Below, piece after piece: positions 1-14,119 of a stretch of 64,000 nt of DNA. The position numbers and the translations under genes were made by a program. Each line of letters begins with the position of its first letter. Position 1 is the first letter of the stretch. The DNA is from Hymenoscyphus infarciens. Taxonomy: Eukaryota; Ascomycota; Leotiomycetes; Helotiales; Helotiaceae. The notes under the pieces were generated by a model. The model was not told where the DNA came from. It saw nothing but the letters and a program-made list of their open reading frames with translations, and did not search any database. The stretch spans positions 1 through 64,000 of the forward strand of contig LLCB01000116.1 in the NCBI GenBank assembly GCA_001414345.1. Reading direction: 5' to 3'.

Positions 1-27
1 CCCCCCCCCCCCCCCCCCTACCCCCCC
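1..27. repeat. C homopolymer at window edge
   Basis: Eighteen C residues, then TA, then seven more C residues. It may be a genuine low-complexity tract or a low-quality contig end; it is not a run of the CCCTAA telomere repeat. Confidence 0.8.
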
Positions 28-3000
28 GCTTGTTTTTGTGCGGATGTATTGCTGTACATGGTTTCCGAGGACAGTTAGGATGAGGTGATAGAAGTCGTAA
101 CGGAAGTGAGGTTAGTTGGTGAAGCCCCACATATTCCCGGCCCCAGTTAAGGCCAAGGATATTTCCGGAACCTCACTGCTCGCAGCGGGGAAGCAACAAC
201 GACAATAAAACCACCAATTTGCTTCAATATCCGTCCCCTGATTTCCTGCTGTTGCCCAAATGCTTGCGCGAGGAGATGTGAGTGAGCCTACCAAGTTACC
301 TTCTGTGTCTAGTTTTTGTGGTTGTTGTGGACTAGCATATTAAGCACCAACCCCGTACCCAGCTTCTTAAATTTTTTTGTTTGCCAACAACTAACTCGAA
401 AACCACAGGATCTTGCAGAGTTTGGAATCTGCAGATATTATTTCTCATAGCACATCAAGGCCATATCTTCCAGATGCCGCCCTGCGAAACGAATCCTCCT
501 CCCTATGTGCCATGATGCATACCCTCCACGAACAAAGTCAGTCTAGCAGTTTTCTTCTTGGAAAGACCGCGGTGCTTGACTTGGACCTGGCCCCCTAATC
601 TAGGCGAGCATAAGTATCTATTATGACGGGCTCGGGGAAATGCGAGGGTTTTTGAGCAAACCATTCCAGGCACCCACCGATTCATGCCAAACAGAGCTGG
701 ACAATATACCATCAAGTTACCTACCATTACGGGGAGGGTCCTTATAGACGGACACGACAGGTTTCAGTAGGAATTCTTGTCGAAGAAGCAGCCAGCAGTC
801 TATGAGACGAGCACAATAAACGAGGGATATCGAAACCAGGCCGCCCACGCGTCTCTATTGAACTTGCGATAGTCGACGTTTCTTAGAGCTCATTTTACGT
901 TTCTTTTGAATACCAAGACGGAAACAGGCCTCATATTTCTCCTGCTGCAAACAAACTGCATCTCTGTCGAATCCGTCTTTTCGTACTTGGTCCGGCGACC
1001 CATTGACTACGCCCTCACCGGAGTAGTCTTGTAACTGGGAACTTCTTCTGCTGCCACAATATATAAACAACAATCATCTTCTGCGAGGGCCGTAGCTCAA
1101 TATCGACGACAGGTCGAAATTTCACCCTGTTTTGTACCGTTTCAATGCCCTGGGGGTTCGCGGGCAGAAAATTCGAAACAAAATTGCTGCTCTTCTTTCC
1201 TTTCGGGAGATGTCACGTGTCTTCACCGCCACGAGCACTAGCCACAGCTTGTCCCATGTCGGTCTAGGGAAGGAAGTTTGGACTGTATAGGGGCGGCACT
1301 ATGCAGCCCGTTGGAATCGAAGGGGATATTCTTGCCTTTTCACTCCCCCATAACTCATCTGGAAAGTGGTTGGCTCAAGGAAATCCTAGAAGCCTTTCTA
1401 GAACCCTAGAGCATGGCACTTGAGCAGCCAGCCATCCTCACTCTTTGCCATGCGGATATTCATAGCCTCTCATCATTGCCGCTCAATTTCCTTCCCAGAA
1501 AATGTTCGATGGACTTTTCTGCAGGGTTGCTTCAGAAAGCCATCCGTCGATCCCATTGTAGAAACGCTTGAATCCTGCAGCCACGATCCACTCAAGCCCT
1601 ATTCGTTTCAAAATAACAGACATTCGATGACCATATCTTATGTTACTGGGATCTCGGAACACATCGTGTGGGTCGATAGCGATCTGAGGAACCTGGACGT
1701 TACATCGTGTGATGCCACAACTTATTGCATTCTCTATTCTTCAGCACCTTATTTCAACATTGCTTGCAGATACAAGGAATTTGGGGCAATACGTACAAAG
1801 ATGCACGTATTCCTGCGTTATTATGCCAGAATGCAAGCGAGGCCAGTCACCCTTCTTTAGGGTTGTCAATAGACGGGCAAACCGAGAATACGCAGAATCC
1901 TCAACGCGTCTGCTTGATGTTTCTCAGCATTGCCACGACCAAACAGTTGAAGCCAATATCAGCTCTGAGATCTCTCTTTCTTTGGTTTGTGTCTCAAAAA
2001 TTGGCTATCCAACAATCCGCAACGAAGGCCCTAGTCCAACGGTCAGTTGCTACTAGCTCCGTAGCTCTCTTCCGACCAAACGCAGTATGTATCTCCTTGT
2101 GTTGTCGCTCGATTCGCTGGTCTTTCCTCTGGATCTGGGATCAGGGACCTGCATACTGCCTAGATCTGGTATCTAACCTCCCAAACCCCTTTGGCTCTAA
2201 AGATGCGATTGTGTTGGCCCTTTTCATGTAACCACCTGGTAAAATGGGACCGTATTCCTGTGTAATTCCTGCCCTGGCCATTATTCCTGCGTGTACTATT
2301 GCCCATTGCTTGTTGGAAGCCCCAGAGATGTAGTACAAACTGCTTTATAGTTGTTCCTCGCCCATCTCGCCCTACTTTCTCTCCACTCGTACCCTTATTG
2401 CTTGTGCCCTTTGCGAATGTTTGCTTGGTATTATTCTCATTCTTGTAGGATTGTTGTTGGATTCGAGGTCCTCGTTGATCGTTAGGGGGGTGTATTTGGA
2501 AACTGGTTCTCATGGCGCTTCCGTTATAACAACCGGTGCTTGTAACCTTTGCGCTTTATCTCTCTCTCTCTCTCTCTCGGGAGCTCTTTAATTCGCATTC
2601 GCTTCGATCGTTGCCTTCTGTTAAGCAATTTCCTGGAAGATTTGAGGATAAAGTTATTCCCAAGTCATAGAAAAGTTAGCAAAGGCCTCTTCTGCGTGAG
2701 AATGGGGAATCTTTCTTTCTGCGAAAGTTCATATCTGGTTTTCGCTTATTGCTCCTATGCTTATGGAGCGGAAAGGAATACCAAAAACCTTTCTCAACCA
2801 TTGCTTCGAGCATTGCTTCGAGTACGAACAAAAAGGGGGCTGTTCAATGGTAATATTCCTCTGTCTTTGGTGTGGTAAATTTGCGGTTCGGCTGTCTATC
2901 GGCCTCTATTACTCCGAATTGTCCAGTGAAAGTTCACAAAGAGCAAATCCTGTAGCCTTGTCAAAATTCACGCTAGCCGGTACCCAGACTGCACAACCCC

Positions 3001-3126
3001 AGCCTGCCTCTCTCTCAATACTTTGCGGATCTTGAACTTGTCTCTACCCCCTCGAATTGGCACTCACATAGCCGCATACTACGAAATACACTTTTCATCA
3101 AGTGAACGAGTGTCAGCACTGGGACA
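28..3126. other. Normal-composition region without a confident gene
   Basis: Base composition is like the gene islands and CA/TG are at normal frequency, so this is not a RIP block. Short open frames occur on both strands (for example minus-strand frames at 855-1,073 and 2,160-2,513), but none shows a recognisable domain, a convincing intron chain or a family-like length. The last few hundred bases must hold the promoter and 5' UTR of the SAT4-like gene starting at 3,127. A decayed gene on the minus strand between about 850 and 1,720 is possible but unsupported. Confidence 0.5.
2559..2578. repeat. (TC)10 microsatellite
   Basis: Ten perfect TC dinucleotides about 550 bp upstream of the SAT4-like start codon. 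Pyrimidine tracts of this kind are common in fungal promoters and 5' UTRs. Confidence 0.85.
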
Positions 3127-4821
3127 ATGGCTACAAATTGGACCCCAATCCGAGACCGTGTGCCCTACATCCCACCTCCTCCAGGGAAAGTTGCGTTTGG
3201 GAACGACGAGAACCTCCACGGTGCATATATTGCGCTTGTTTCCGTCTGCATTATGCTCGCTTCCGTCGCCTTCTCGTTGAGGACATATGCCAGAATCAAG
3301 ATCCTGAAGAGATGGATCTACGAGGACTGTGAGTTATCCCAATTCTACCTCCTTCCAAGGCCTTTGCAGCTAACATAATCCAGGGGCTGCCACTGTTTCG
3401 TATGTATGTATCCCGAATACCTTTCCCCTCGCCGTGAACCACATTAGTCGTCATATTAATAACACCCTGAATTCTAGCTCGGTTTCCTTGCCTGGTTGTA
3501 CACGACTTGGATGATGCATTACTATAAGGGAGGGACACATGCCTGGGACATTGAGAAGGCAGATGTAGTCGAGATGATGAAGGTTAGTGGATATGTCTCT
3601 TGTGGACTGTCCTCATTTGCCCACCCTTCTCTTTTCCCAGCTTCTCCGCCTGCCATTGTTTGCTACTTCTCTCAGAAGATTATCACTAACTGCTTTTCTT
3701 GCCAGTGGTTTACGATATTGACCGTCATATATTCCGTCGAAATCCTCATCTGCAAGCTCACGCTCCTACACATCTACCGAACGTTATTTGTCACACAACC
3801 CAAATCGCGGCTCAATTATTCTTTACGGGTTGGCGAGTTTGTGCTCGTAGGTTTCTATACTGCTCAGTTCTTCTCCAAACTGTTTGAATGCCATCCCATG
3901 GCAAGAAGCTGGGACAAGTCGATTCCAGGGAGTTGTATTGACAGATTTGGCATTATCACGGCTAGCGGTCTCTTCAATCTCCTCAGTGATCTCTTGATCC
4001 TTCTTGTGCCGGTCGTTTCTGTCTGTCGACTGCAACTTGATGTTGCAAAAAAGTCCCGGATCATTTTTGCTTTGACCCTTGGTGCCGTGTAGGTTTTCCA
4101 GCCAGTAGACCTCTGGGCCGTTCTTTTGGGCTGACTTTGATCTCGTAGTGCGCCGGTTTTTAGTGCTGTCGGATATGCTGTCCGCGTGAAGCTTACCTCT
4201 CTTCCTGATACGACGTATAACCTTCCTTTTATCGTTCTGTTCGCGTAAGTCAACCGTGGAATATGAAATCAATTTTTAACTAACATAATTAGAATTGTTG
4301 AGGTTACAATCGGCGTTATTTGCTTATGTCTACCACCACTCTCAGCCTTGTTCAGAAATCGGAGGACTCCTCGCACGATTACCACTAGTTATAGTGCCCA
4401 ACCACGAAGCCAACAGCGAAACAGTCGAATGAACATAGGCACACCAACCACCAGACGATCCAGAACGAGCATTGGTCTTCGGGAGGGAGATTCATCAACC
4501 AGGGCTGATTACATCGCTTTAAACTCGCCCACGGAACACAATCAGCCTCAGGAAAACTACTTCAACACCAGAAATGTCGATGAAATTGCCGCTGTACCTC
4601 TTCCTGCCTCGTCTTCCTCTCGTGGAAACTCTCGCTGTCCATCTGTTGTCGTTTCTCCTCCAGATCCTGGTCTTCCTGCTGCTCCTGGTCGTGTATACCA
4701 ACCTCCTACACGCCATTCGGATACATTTCAGCCACAAATTCCTCGTAATTTGCGGCGTGCAAAGTCTGATTCGAGGGATGAGAAGGAGAAGACTGTGAAG
4801 CATTATGCTTCTTTTAGCTGA
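3127..4821 (+). CDS. SAT4/rhodopsin-domain family integral membrane protein, six exons
   Basis: Fungal-specific seven-helix membrane protein of the SAT4 (rhodopsin-domain) family, function unknown. Exons read as 3127-3328, 3384-3403, 3478-3582, 3706-4088, 4149-4244 and 4293-4821, all phases matching, giving 444 aa with stop 4819-4821. Helices fall near residues 34-57, 68-90, 109-135, 148-170, 188-214, 220-245 and 260-290. Family hallmarks are visible: an extracellular 'SIPGSCID' before helix 5, and 'VEVTIGVICLCLP' in the last helix. The roughly 155-residue C-terminal tail is polar, Ser/Pro/Arg-rich and probably disordered and cytosolic. There is no N-terminal signal peptide or CFEM domain. 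The ATG at 3127 is chosen because it gives a normal-length N-terminus ahead of helix 1. Intron 3 (3583-3705, 123 bp) is a multiple of three and open, so a retained-intron isoform is possible; a good branch point and family alignment favour splicing. Single gene, no cluster seen. Confidence 0.88.
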
Positions 4822-5708
4822 GGAAATTTCGAGGCTTTATAGATATTTTCCGGTGTTTGGGAGATTGTCCGGTTTTTGCCTTGCTTTTCTGCGGCGTTGT
4901 TGGCTTTGTTCCCGGGTGTTCGGCTTTCTATGGACTACTTTTGGTGGAAAACCCTTGTGAAAATAGGCTGTAAAGGTCTAAAAAAGTGTTACTTTAAAAT
5001 GAAATGAATTGTTTATCGTGGTGGATATACTAGAAGCATTATAATGAGATTTCTTGTGTGAAAATGCTATGAAATGATGACGATGAATTTTAGTGGAATG
5101 AAGTAGGAAATCTTATAGAATTCACGAGGTGAATAACGTTAGATCTATTGTTCTATAAAGCTCGAATAACTTAAATATATCAATTAACTTACGATAACTA
5201 CGAATAATAGAAATATCTTCAACTTTCTTCTATTTTTATAAAAACAATTATATAATTTTATTTATACTATCTAATCATAAAATTAAGCTTAACAATTATA
5301 GTTACTTTATTAAAAGACTTACTTAACTACTTTTAAATATTTTTCTTCTTCTATAAAATCCTTGAAATTATCTTATTCTATTACCTACTTTAATAAATAT
5401 TTATTTATAAATCTAGTTACTTTAATTCTTATTCTTTTAAGATCTCTAAAACTATTACTTTTCTAGTATTATAAGAGATAAAATTTCATTTCCTTATTTA
5501 ATTAGTATAATTTTAAGAAAGAAACTATTCTAAATAAATATTTACTTAGTAAAATAGTTTAATTATTATTATTATTTAAGCGCGTTGGAGTAATAATGTT
5601 TATTAAAGACTTACTCGTTAATATTAATTAGATTTAAGTCTTTAAGTTGTTTTTGCTTTTTAGTAATATTAGTTAAAAGAACTTCTTCTTTAGATTAAGT
5701 AGTATAAT
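4822..5708. other. 3' flank and transition into RIP block I
   Basis: The first ~170 bp have ordinary composition and would hold the SAT4-like gene's 3' UTR. From about 5,000 the sequence becomes strongly AT-rich, and from about 5,100 CA/TG largely vanish. No gene or recognisable element is seen before the LINE tail at 5,709. Confidence 0.7.
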
Positions 5709-8498
5709 TATATTATTATTATTATTCTTACGCTACGTAGGCCGTAGGCTAAGCTCTAAGAGTAAGTAGTACATCTTCTGTTCTAGTTTATATAGCCTTT
5801 TAACTCGTTCTTCTTCGCCTCTTAAGCTTTCTTATAAGTACGATTCTCCTTTTCTTTAGTTCTTACTACTATCTATTTAAAGCTTATCTCTTTAACTTAG
5901 TAATATAGTAGAGAGGTATAGTAGGTTAGCGTGTTTAACCTACTAAGGTATATATTATTAGTATAAGAGGTATATTTACCTTTAGAATTATTAGAGCTAA
6001 GGTCTTACCTTTTAGCGTACCTCGGCTTTCTCCTCTTATTCCTCTCTTTCTTTTACCTCTTCCTTACTCTTCTCTCTCTTCTTAAGTAATTCTAGTACTA
6101 GCTTATACTCTTAGAGTCTTCTTAGCCTAAGTAGCTAAGTAGTTACTCTTAATACTAGTTTCCTATCTACTAGTACTCTTCTTAGCTCTTATAAATCCTT
6201 AATCCTCTTTTCTAGAGCTCTTATAAGCATATCTCTTTCTTATAAAGTATTTTAGTAAAATAGAACTAGGTATCTTACTATCTCTCTACTACTTATATAA
6301 ATATACTATAGTATAACCTAGTTTAGTACTCTTCTTATAAAGAGGAAGGCGTTTAGTCTTATTACTTCTATTTATACCTAGATAAGTAATAAGCTCTTTA
6401 TCTTAGTAAGCCTCTTATAGACCTTTTATAGCTCTTACTTATCTAGGTCTACTTCGTCTAATACTTCTATATATTATATCAGGTTTCTCTCTTAAGTCCT
6501 TCTCCTTTAAGTCTCTAAGCAGTTCTTCTATTCTATAAGTATAGTATTATACTTAAATCCTACTCTTCCTACTCTCTACTCCTCTTCCTATTCCTATCTT
6601 ACTATTTATAAGCATAGTATTACCTACTCTACCTTTATTAGTCTACCTCTTCTTCTTCTCTTTAGCTATATTACTATATATTTATAAGTATTCTAGATTA
6701 GTTCTTCTAACTTAGACCTTTAGAACTTCCTCTTAAAAGCAGTTACTTATAAGTTAAGATATAGGTTAATTAGTATATAGTCTACTTTAACTTCTAAGCT
6801 CTAAACTAAAGTAGCTTTATATACTCTTATTACTACTTATAAGTATTCTAATTATTATATAGAGAAGCTTCTTATTATTCCCCTTATATTCCCTCCTTTT
6901 AGTATAATATAGTACTATACTAACGCTCTATATACTATTATACTCTTTATTACTACTATATATATCTACCTTACTTAGTAGTAGTCTACTCTCTACGTTT
7001 TTCTAGTAAGTCTTATAAGTATAAAGGTCTATATTATAAGCTTCTTCTAGACTCTTTCTTAGTATATCTTCTAGTTTAGTTTCCTATTAAGCTCTACTTC
7101 TAAGAACCTTATATACTTAACTAGTATAAGCCTTATCTTCTTAAACTAGATTATCTCTCTTTATAGTATTCTTATTCTTATAAAGTATATAAGTACTATC
7201 TTTTCTAAGCTAAAAGCTATCTCTTACTTATTTACCTACTTATTATATACTCTCTAAGCTATCTTAAGTATTCTATAGTTTACTACTATACTTTTTAATA
7301 TTATAAGTAGATTTGTATTATTTATAAAGCCTACTATAATAAGCCTATTAATTCTTATTAGGTTCTTATATAGTATTAAAGTAAAGAGAATAAATCGTAT
7401 TAGTAATAGTACTAATTCTTATAAGATACCTTATTTAAAGTCTCTTTTATCTACTAATTATCTATTAAAGAATAGTATAGCTCTTTATTTAAAGAGAAAG
7501 CTCTTTATCTATATTACTATCTACTATAGAACCTTCTTCTCTCTTAATATATAAAGTAGCTATATATAGTCTACTTAGTTAAAAACTCTTACTATATCTA
7601 GTTAGGCTAAGGACGTATAGCTCTTATTTTCTTATACTATATATATACTCTCTATTACTATTCTAATTACTAGCTCTATATTTTAGTACTTCTAGTTACC
7701 TATCTATAGCCTTAGTAGTATTACTATTTCCTTTATAAGCTATATAAGCCTTTATACTATTACTTTTTTAAGAATCTTACTTATAGTTAAGAGTAGCACT
7801 ATTAGCTAGTAGGCCTCTATCTTACTCTACTCTTTAGTTATTTTACTTAGTTTTCTTAGTACTACTACCTTTATATAGTAGAAGTAGAATAGAAAGTGCT
7901 ATAAGTAGAAGCTTACTTCTACTATTATAGTAAGTACTTTATAAAGTAGTTTATTATAAGCTTTTAAGAAGCTATTTACTAGTATATTAAATCCTAGTAC
8001 TTTCTATAATACTAATCTTATAGCTATCTTAATATACTTCTTAGTTATATATTAGCTTACTAAGTACCTTCTAGAGAAGCTCTTAGTATTCTAGTTCTTA
8101 TTAAGAACGCTTAAGTAGTTAGCTATTAACTTTAGAAAGAACTTTTCTATAAGAATATAAGCCTTCTCCTAGTAAGTCTTACCTTTTATTCTATTAAGTA
8201 ATATAAGTATTAGTAGTACTAGTACTTCTAGTCTTATATATTCTTTAAAGTATACCTACTTCTTAAGTATCTAGAGTTTTCTTTTATCCTTTACTATCTC
8301 TACTAGTACCTCTCTCTAGCTCTTTATCTTCGCCTTTCTACTTACTATTTAGAGTTCTTAAAGAGTATTATTAAGCTACTACTTTAAGCTCTCTATTTAG
8401 TACTTCTTCTAGGTTCTTTTATATCTTCTTACCTTCCTCGACGCTTCTTTAACCTCTATATTCTACTAGAGCTATACTCTCTCTCTATTTAGCTTCTA
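5709..8498 (-). mobile_element. Tad1-like LINE, copy 1, 5'-truncated and RIPed
   Basis: This stretch matches the 3' portion of LINE copy 2 (38,549-40,605 plus 47,004 to about 47,740) in the same orientation, and copy 3 in reverse. The 3' end lies at 5,709: an (ATT)n tail on the + strand is followed by the conserved block containing GTAGGCCGTAGGC. Similarity stops abruptly at 8,498, so about 2.4 kb of the 5' part is missing, as expected for incomplete target-primed reverse transcription. The reverse transcriptase region is present only as a stop-riddled relic. I could not fix a target-site duplication. Confidence 0.8.
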
Positions 8499-11400
8499 AT
8501 AGTAAAAGATATATATTTTTTACTAGTATCTATACTATAGGTTTCTTCTAAATATATAGTAGAGTTAAGTATACTCTACTTATATAAGAGCCTTTATAAC
8601 GCTTTTCTCTTATATTTCGCTTTCTAAGTTTAGAAGAGAGAAGGACAAATTCTCTCTATCTACGTCTCTCTTATAGTTTACTTCTTAAGCTTATAAATAG
8701 CTAACTAGCTAGCTATACTCTATACTCTCTTATAGACTAATATACACTTCTATCCTCTTAGGCTATATAGATAGTATTATATAGAGTAATAAATCACTAT
8801 TCTTCTTCTATTACTACTATTATATACCTTACTATAAGGGTTTAACTCTTCTTTATAATACTTTACTATATCTCTACTACTCTAGTAGAGCCGACTATGC
8901 CTCGTAGGATTTATATAGAGTATACCTCTAGCTAGGTAGTATACTCTATATATTTCTATTCTACTAACTAAAGTAAAGCTTCTATTTTCTCTATATACTT
9001 CTAATCCCTAGTCTTCTATTAGCCTAGTCTCTAAGCTCTATTTATATAAAGTAAGCTAGCCTTTCTATCTTATATATTATAAAATCGCGTTTCTAGATAT
9101 AAAGGTAAAGAGAGAGCTAGTATTATATTTATAAGTAATTTATAGATTATTATTAGGCCTATATTAATAGCGGTTCTTCTCTATTTATATAAGCCCTTCT
9201 TAAAAACATTCTTCTATCTAAGTAGAAGGGTTAAGAGAAGAGGAAAGAGACCTCTATTTAAACTATTTCTCTCTATCTATCTCTTCTTACTTATATAAGA
9301 TCTTAGCTCTTTACTATCCTTTCTAAGCTTATCTACCTATATAGAGTATAACCCTTTTTTATACTCTCTTCTTTAATAGACGCTCTACTTTCTTCTTTAT
9401 ATAGGTCGACTATTATAAGAGAAAGGCTATACTTATTAGTTCTATAGTAAGAACCTATACTAACTAGTATACCTCTATTTTTACTAATCGTAAAAACTCT
9501 ATAAATACTATCTTAGAGATACTCTATCTGCCTAATATAGTTAGTACTACTTAGAAATCTAACTACGTAGATATTAAAGATATACCTAGTTATAAGATAG
9601 AGAATTAGATAGTTAGATAGTTTTTAAATACTAGTAGCGTTAGCTACTATTCCTCTGTTCTAGTAAGACCACGTTATAATACTCTTACTAGATTACTATA
9701 ACGCTCTCTACTAGCTCTAACTAAGTTATAAGAGTATCTCTTAAGCTCTAGGATTATATTACTTTTACTTAATTCTAGGTTCGTAGCTAGTACTACGAAT
9801 AGGTAGAGATTTCGACTTTGCTAGCTTAGTATAATTATAATATATAACTTATTCTAGAAAAATAAGTATATAGTAAGACGGTTTTCTTATTATAGTTCTT
9901 TAAGCTTAGTAGAATAATAGTTATTTATAGTTAGTACTTATAATTATTCTATTTTAGTAAAATAGTTATTAATTTTAAATTTATATAAACTTTAAGAATA
10001 AGATCTATTAATAGAGATACTTGAAAAGTAGTAGACTAAGCGAGAGTAAAGACGATACTACTATAACTTTATAACGATTTAAGCTTTATTTAAGCTTAAA
10101 GTACTACGCTAGCTAAACTATCGTACTTAATATATAAGAAACTTAATCTTAGTTTTAGCTAAAATTCTATACTTGTCTTTTATAATATAAGAAGAAAGTA
10201 GTAGAATTAATAGTATAAGACGTGTTTATATCTCTTATCTTACTTCTATATATTGAAATTAAAACGTATTTACTTAATCTCTAGATAATTAAATAGTAAT
10301 AGTTCTTTAATATAAGTTATCTTGAATTTTAAATACGTTCTATATTACTTACTAGACGTAAGAAGAGATATCTACTAAGAAATTAGAATCGATTATTATT
10401 AGACTTAGACCTTTAGTAAGTTTTAGTTATAAGTTTTAATAAAGGCCTCTATTACGTAAAGTAGCGTATATCTAATAATAAATATAAGAGATAAGAAATT
10501 ATTATATAAATTTCGTAATATATATATAAACTAGTAGAGCTATAAGAAGAGCGTCTCTAAACTACGATTCGTCTATCGTCGTCTCTTTAATCACTTCTTA
10601 AAAAACTATCTAAATAAAAGGTGTTTAGTAGATCTATATCTAGACTCTAAACTTCTTTTACTCTCTAAGTTTTATTAGTATAGAATTTAGTTTACTATAA
10701 GAATCTCTAATAAGATAAATCTTCTTAGAAGATTCTATAAGTATCTTACTAGAGATAGAAGTTTACCGAGAAATCTCTTCTTTTCTTATTAGTAATACTC
10801 TTATAAGTATCTAGTAGTCTCGAACTTTAAGTTCTAAGTTTTCTCTCTAGTTATATAATAGATTATACTATTCTATTCTAACGCTAGCAGAGGCTCTTAG
10901 TATACTAAGCGCGCTACTACGTAATTCGCTCTCTTATTCTCTTATTTACTTTACTAAAAGCGTTTTAAAATCCTTTTATATTATATATATATATTATTAC
11001 ATTTCTAAATATTAATACTCTAGAAACTATAAATATAACTTAAATAGTTACTTAAAAGTATCTAATACTTATAAAACACTTAAATATATACTTAACTAGT
11101 TAAATTAATAAAACTAATAAAAATATTAATATTTCTAAAAAGCAGAAATAATCTTAGTTTTATCTTCTTAAGATAGTACTTAACTTCTAGACATATTCTA
11201 ATAGTAATATATACGAGTACTTATCTTTTTCTTAAAAGGCTAGCTTTCTATACTCTCTAGTAGAAGAGATACTCTTCTATATCTATCTACTATAAGTAAG
11301 CGTCTCTTATATATAAAAGTAAATAAATTTAAGCCTTTTTACCTCTTTAATATAAATTATATTATATCTATATCACTATTTAAATTAGCTTATAGCTAAA

Positions 11401-12598
11401 TTTAAATTTATATCTAAATATATTAATACTCTCTTCTATCTTTTAAATCTTTTAACCTAAGATAGAGTCTAACTCTCCTAACCTATAAGTATATAAACGG
11501 CCTAAGACCTTCTATCCTTCTCTATAAAAGGTTAATCTCTTTAATAATCCTTAGAGCCTCTTATAGTAGTATAAGAGGTTATTTAAGTATACTAATTTAG
11601 ATAGAATATTACTATCTAAAAAGGACTTTAATATACTATAGCCTTATCTCTTAAAGATATAGAGTATTAAGTATACTCTTTAAAGTAATAAAGATAATAT
11701 AGAAAATATCTTAATATAATTATACTTTTAAGTATAAAAAGAATTAAAGTATAGCTACTAATAAAATAATTAATACTATATATAATTTAACTCTTAAGTA
11801 CTCTTATACTATTTAAGTACTCTACTACCTATAAACTACTATTATAGAAGATTATAGCTATACTCTTAATAATTATAATCTAAAAGAAAGGAATTATACT
11901 ATATACTAGAGTATTAAAAGCTAACTTTAAGTTAGATATAAGCCTTCTACTATTATAGTTACTCTTAAAAGAAGCTAAGTATAATTAGATAATACTAGAA
12001 GATAATACCTTTTACTTAAAAATATATATAATTAGAAATAATTACTTAATACCGCTACTTAGAGATAAGGCTTTAATAGAGTTAAAGGATTAATTAAACC
12101 TTCTAAATTCTCTAATAAGTAAGATAGCTTCCTTATTAAGATAGAGTAAGTAGTAGAATACTTAAAAGAGTATATAATATAAAGAAAGAGACTCTACTTT
12201 TATAACTCTATCGTTATTAATAAAAGAGGAAAGAGCTCTAAAAAGAGTAAGCTAAAAAGTAGAGAAGAGTATAAAGTTTAAGAATTTATATAAGTAAAAG
12301 TAAAGAGACTTAAGCTCTTTATAAAGAATAGATATCTTATACTAATTAATTCTACTTATAAAACTAATTACCTTAAATAGAAGCTCTTCTTATTAATATA
12401 TTACTTACTTAAGAGTATATACTTACTATCTACCTTCTTTCTTACTTTTATTAACTTATAACCTAGGTAAAAGAGAAGCTTAATATATAATAACATATTA
12501 AGTACACTCTCTCTAATAACTCTACTACTAAGTAACTTATACTTAAGAACGTATTTATTAAGAAGAATAGGTTCTCTTTATATAATACTATTAAGCAT
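8499..12598. other. RIPed sequence of unknown origin
   Basis: AT-rich, CA/TG-depleted sequence with no recognisable domain or terminal repeat. Minus-strand frames around 8,900-9,500 and either strand around 11,500-12,400 look vaguely coding, but none can be named. Presumably older transposon or duplicated DNA. Confidence 0.5.
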
Positions 12599-13041
12599 TT
12601 TATCTATATATAACACTCTAGCTAAATAATAGATTATAATCTTAAAAACCGTAGATATAATTATCTTATATAAGCTACTAACTATCTTAAAAGTATACTA
12701 TTTTATTAATATATAAAAGCTAGATATAATAAATTAATATAATCTACTCTTAATATAATCCTAGATAGTCTTACTCTTAAAAAGAGTAGGAATAAATCCT
12801 AGAATATAAAGGAGTAGATATAAAAAAAGTAGAAAGATACTAGCGAAAAGTAGATAAACTACGCTTATTAAGAAGAGCTAATTCTTATATAAGTTCTTAC
12901 TACTAGTCTAAATAAAGAATAGTACTATAAGCTTAAAAGATCTCTCTTTCTTCGTAAGAACTAAGATTCTAGATATACTCTTACTTTTATAGTATTAATA
13001 GTTAAGAAAAGCGCTAATAATTAGATAAATAAGAACGAAAA

Positions 13042-13397
13042 TATAATAGCACGAAATATATATAACTATAGTAGAGGCATATAAGAGTGTATATAGAAGA
13101 ATAACGTATATAGATACTAGGCACTAATACGGAAGAAAAGGCTAAACTAGCCTTTTCTAACTCTAGGAGTAGGCTACTATATATAAGAGGTTTCAGATAA
13201 TACAAAAAGAGGTACGAAACTGAACAACGATATACGTCGGCTAATATAAAAGCCTAAACTCTACGAAGTACGTCTAAAAGTCTAGATAGACGTACGAACG
13301 TATATAACCTTCCTAAATTAGATAATATAAAATAATAACTACTAAAACACAGTATATACTATATAATCTCGGCTATATAGAACGATATACTATTATA
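13042..13397 (-). repeat. LTR of copy A (3' LTR)
   Basis: 356 bp, aligned end to end with 15,482-15,837; the differences I compared are transitions. Adjacent to the polypurine tract, hence the 3' LTR of a minus-strand element. Confidence 0.9.
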
Positions 13398-14119
13398 TCT
13401 CTCTCTCTTAAAAAAGACTTGTTCTAAGTCTTCTATCTCTTATTATTTAGAGCTAAATCGGGATAGCGTAAGTTATTATATTTATTATATTTATTATAAG
13501 CGAAAAGGTAGATTAGAGTCTAAATCGTAGCTAACCCGAGTTTATAGATACTTTATTTATTAAAATTATTATAAGCGAGATAAGATATTAAGATAGGTTC
13601 TAAATTATAACCGACCTAATTTATAGATACTTATAAAATAGAGACTTCGTTTCTAATCCTTTAATATTAAAGCAAGTATTCACGTCTACTAAAAGAGTAT
13701 AGTCTAATCCTGTCTAGTAGATTAGAAAAAGTTTAAAGTTTAAAGTTTAAAAAGTTTAAAAGTTCAAAGATTAGAAGTGAATTTAGAGTAGAGTTAGAAG
13801 TCGTTTAGTTAAGAGATAGTAATAACTTAGTTAAGAGCTTACTTCGAGAGTGTATTAATTTATATCTAATTTAAATTTAAATAAAAAAAGAGTATAGGTT
13901 TATTTAAACTAAGGTTAGTAGATATTTAGAGTAAAGTCTAAACCAAAAAGTCGATAATATTATAGATAATAGTAATAACTTAGTTAAGAGCTTACTATTC
14001 TTTCAAAAGTGTACTAATTCAATTCATATCTAATTCGAAAGTTTAAAATAAAAAAAGGACTTCTAGCCTAGCTAGAAGTGAAAAGAAAGTAAAGAAAGTA
14101 AAGACTATAAGACTCTATA

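Noticed and set aside
1..27. Chromosome end
   Set aside because: The C tract does not have the CCCTAA repeat structure expected of an ascomycete telomere.
855..1073. Minus-strand 72-codon frame with a basic C-terminus
   Set aside because: Could be a last exon, but no upstream exon with matching splice sites and no family resemblance.
1413..2231. Overlapping open frames that might form a gene
   Set aside because: The plus-strand frames start at non-ATG codons or are short, overlap each other, and show no domain. A minus-strand segment (about 1,490-1,720) looked mildly coding but has no splice partners.
13014..13205. 63-codon minus-strand frame in block I
   Set aside because: Lies across the edge of the copy A LTR; chance frame in AT-rich DNA.
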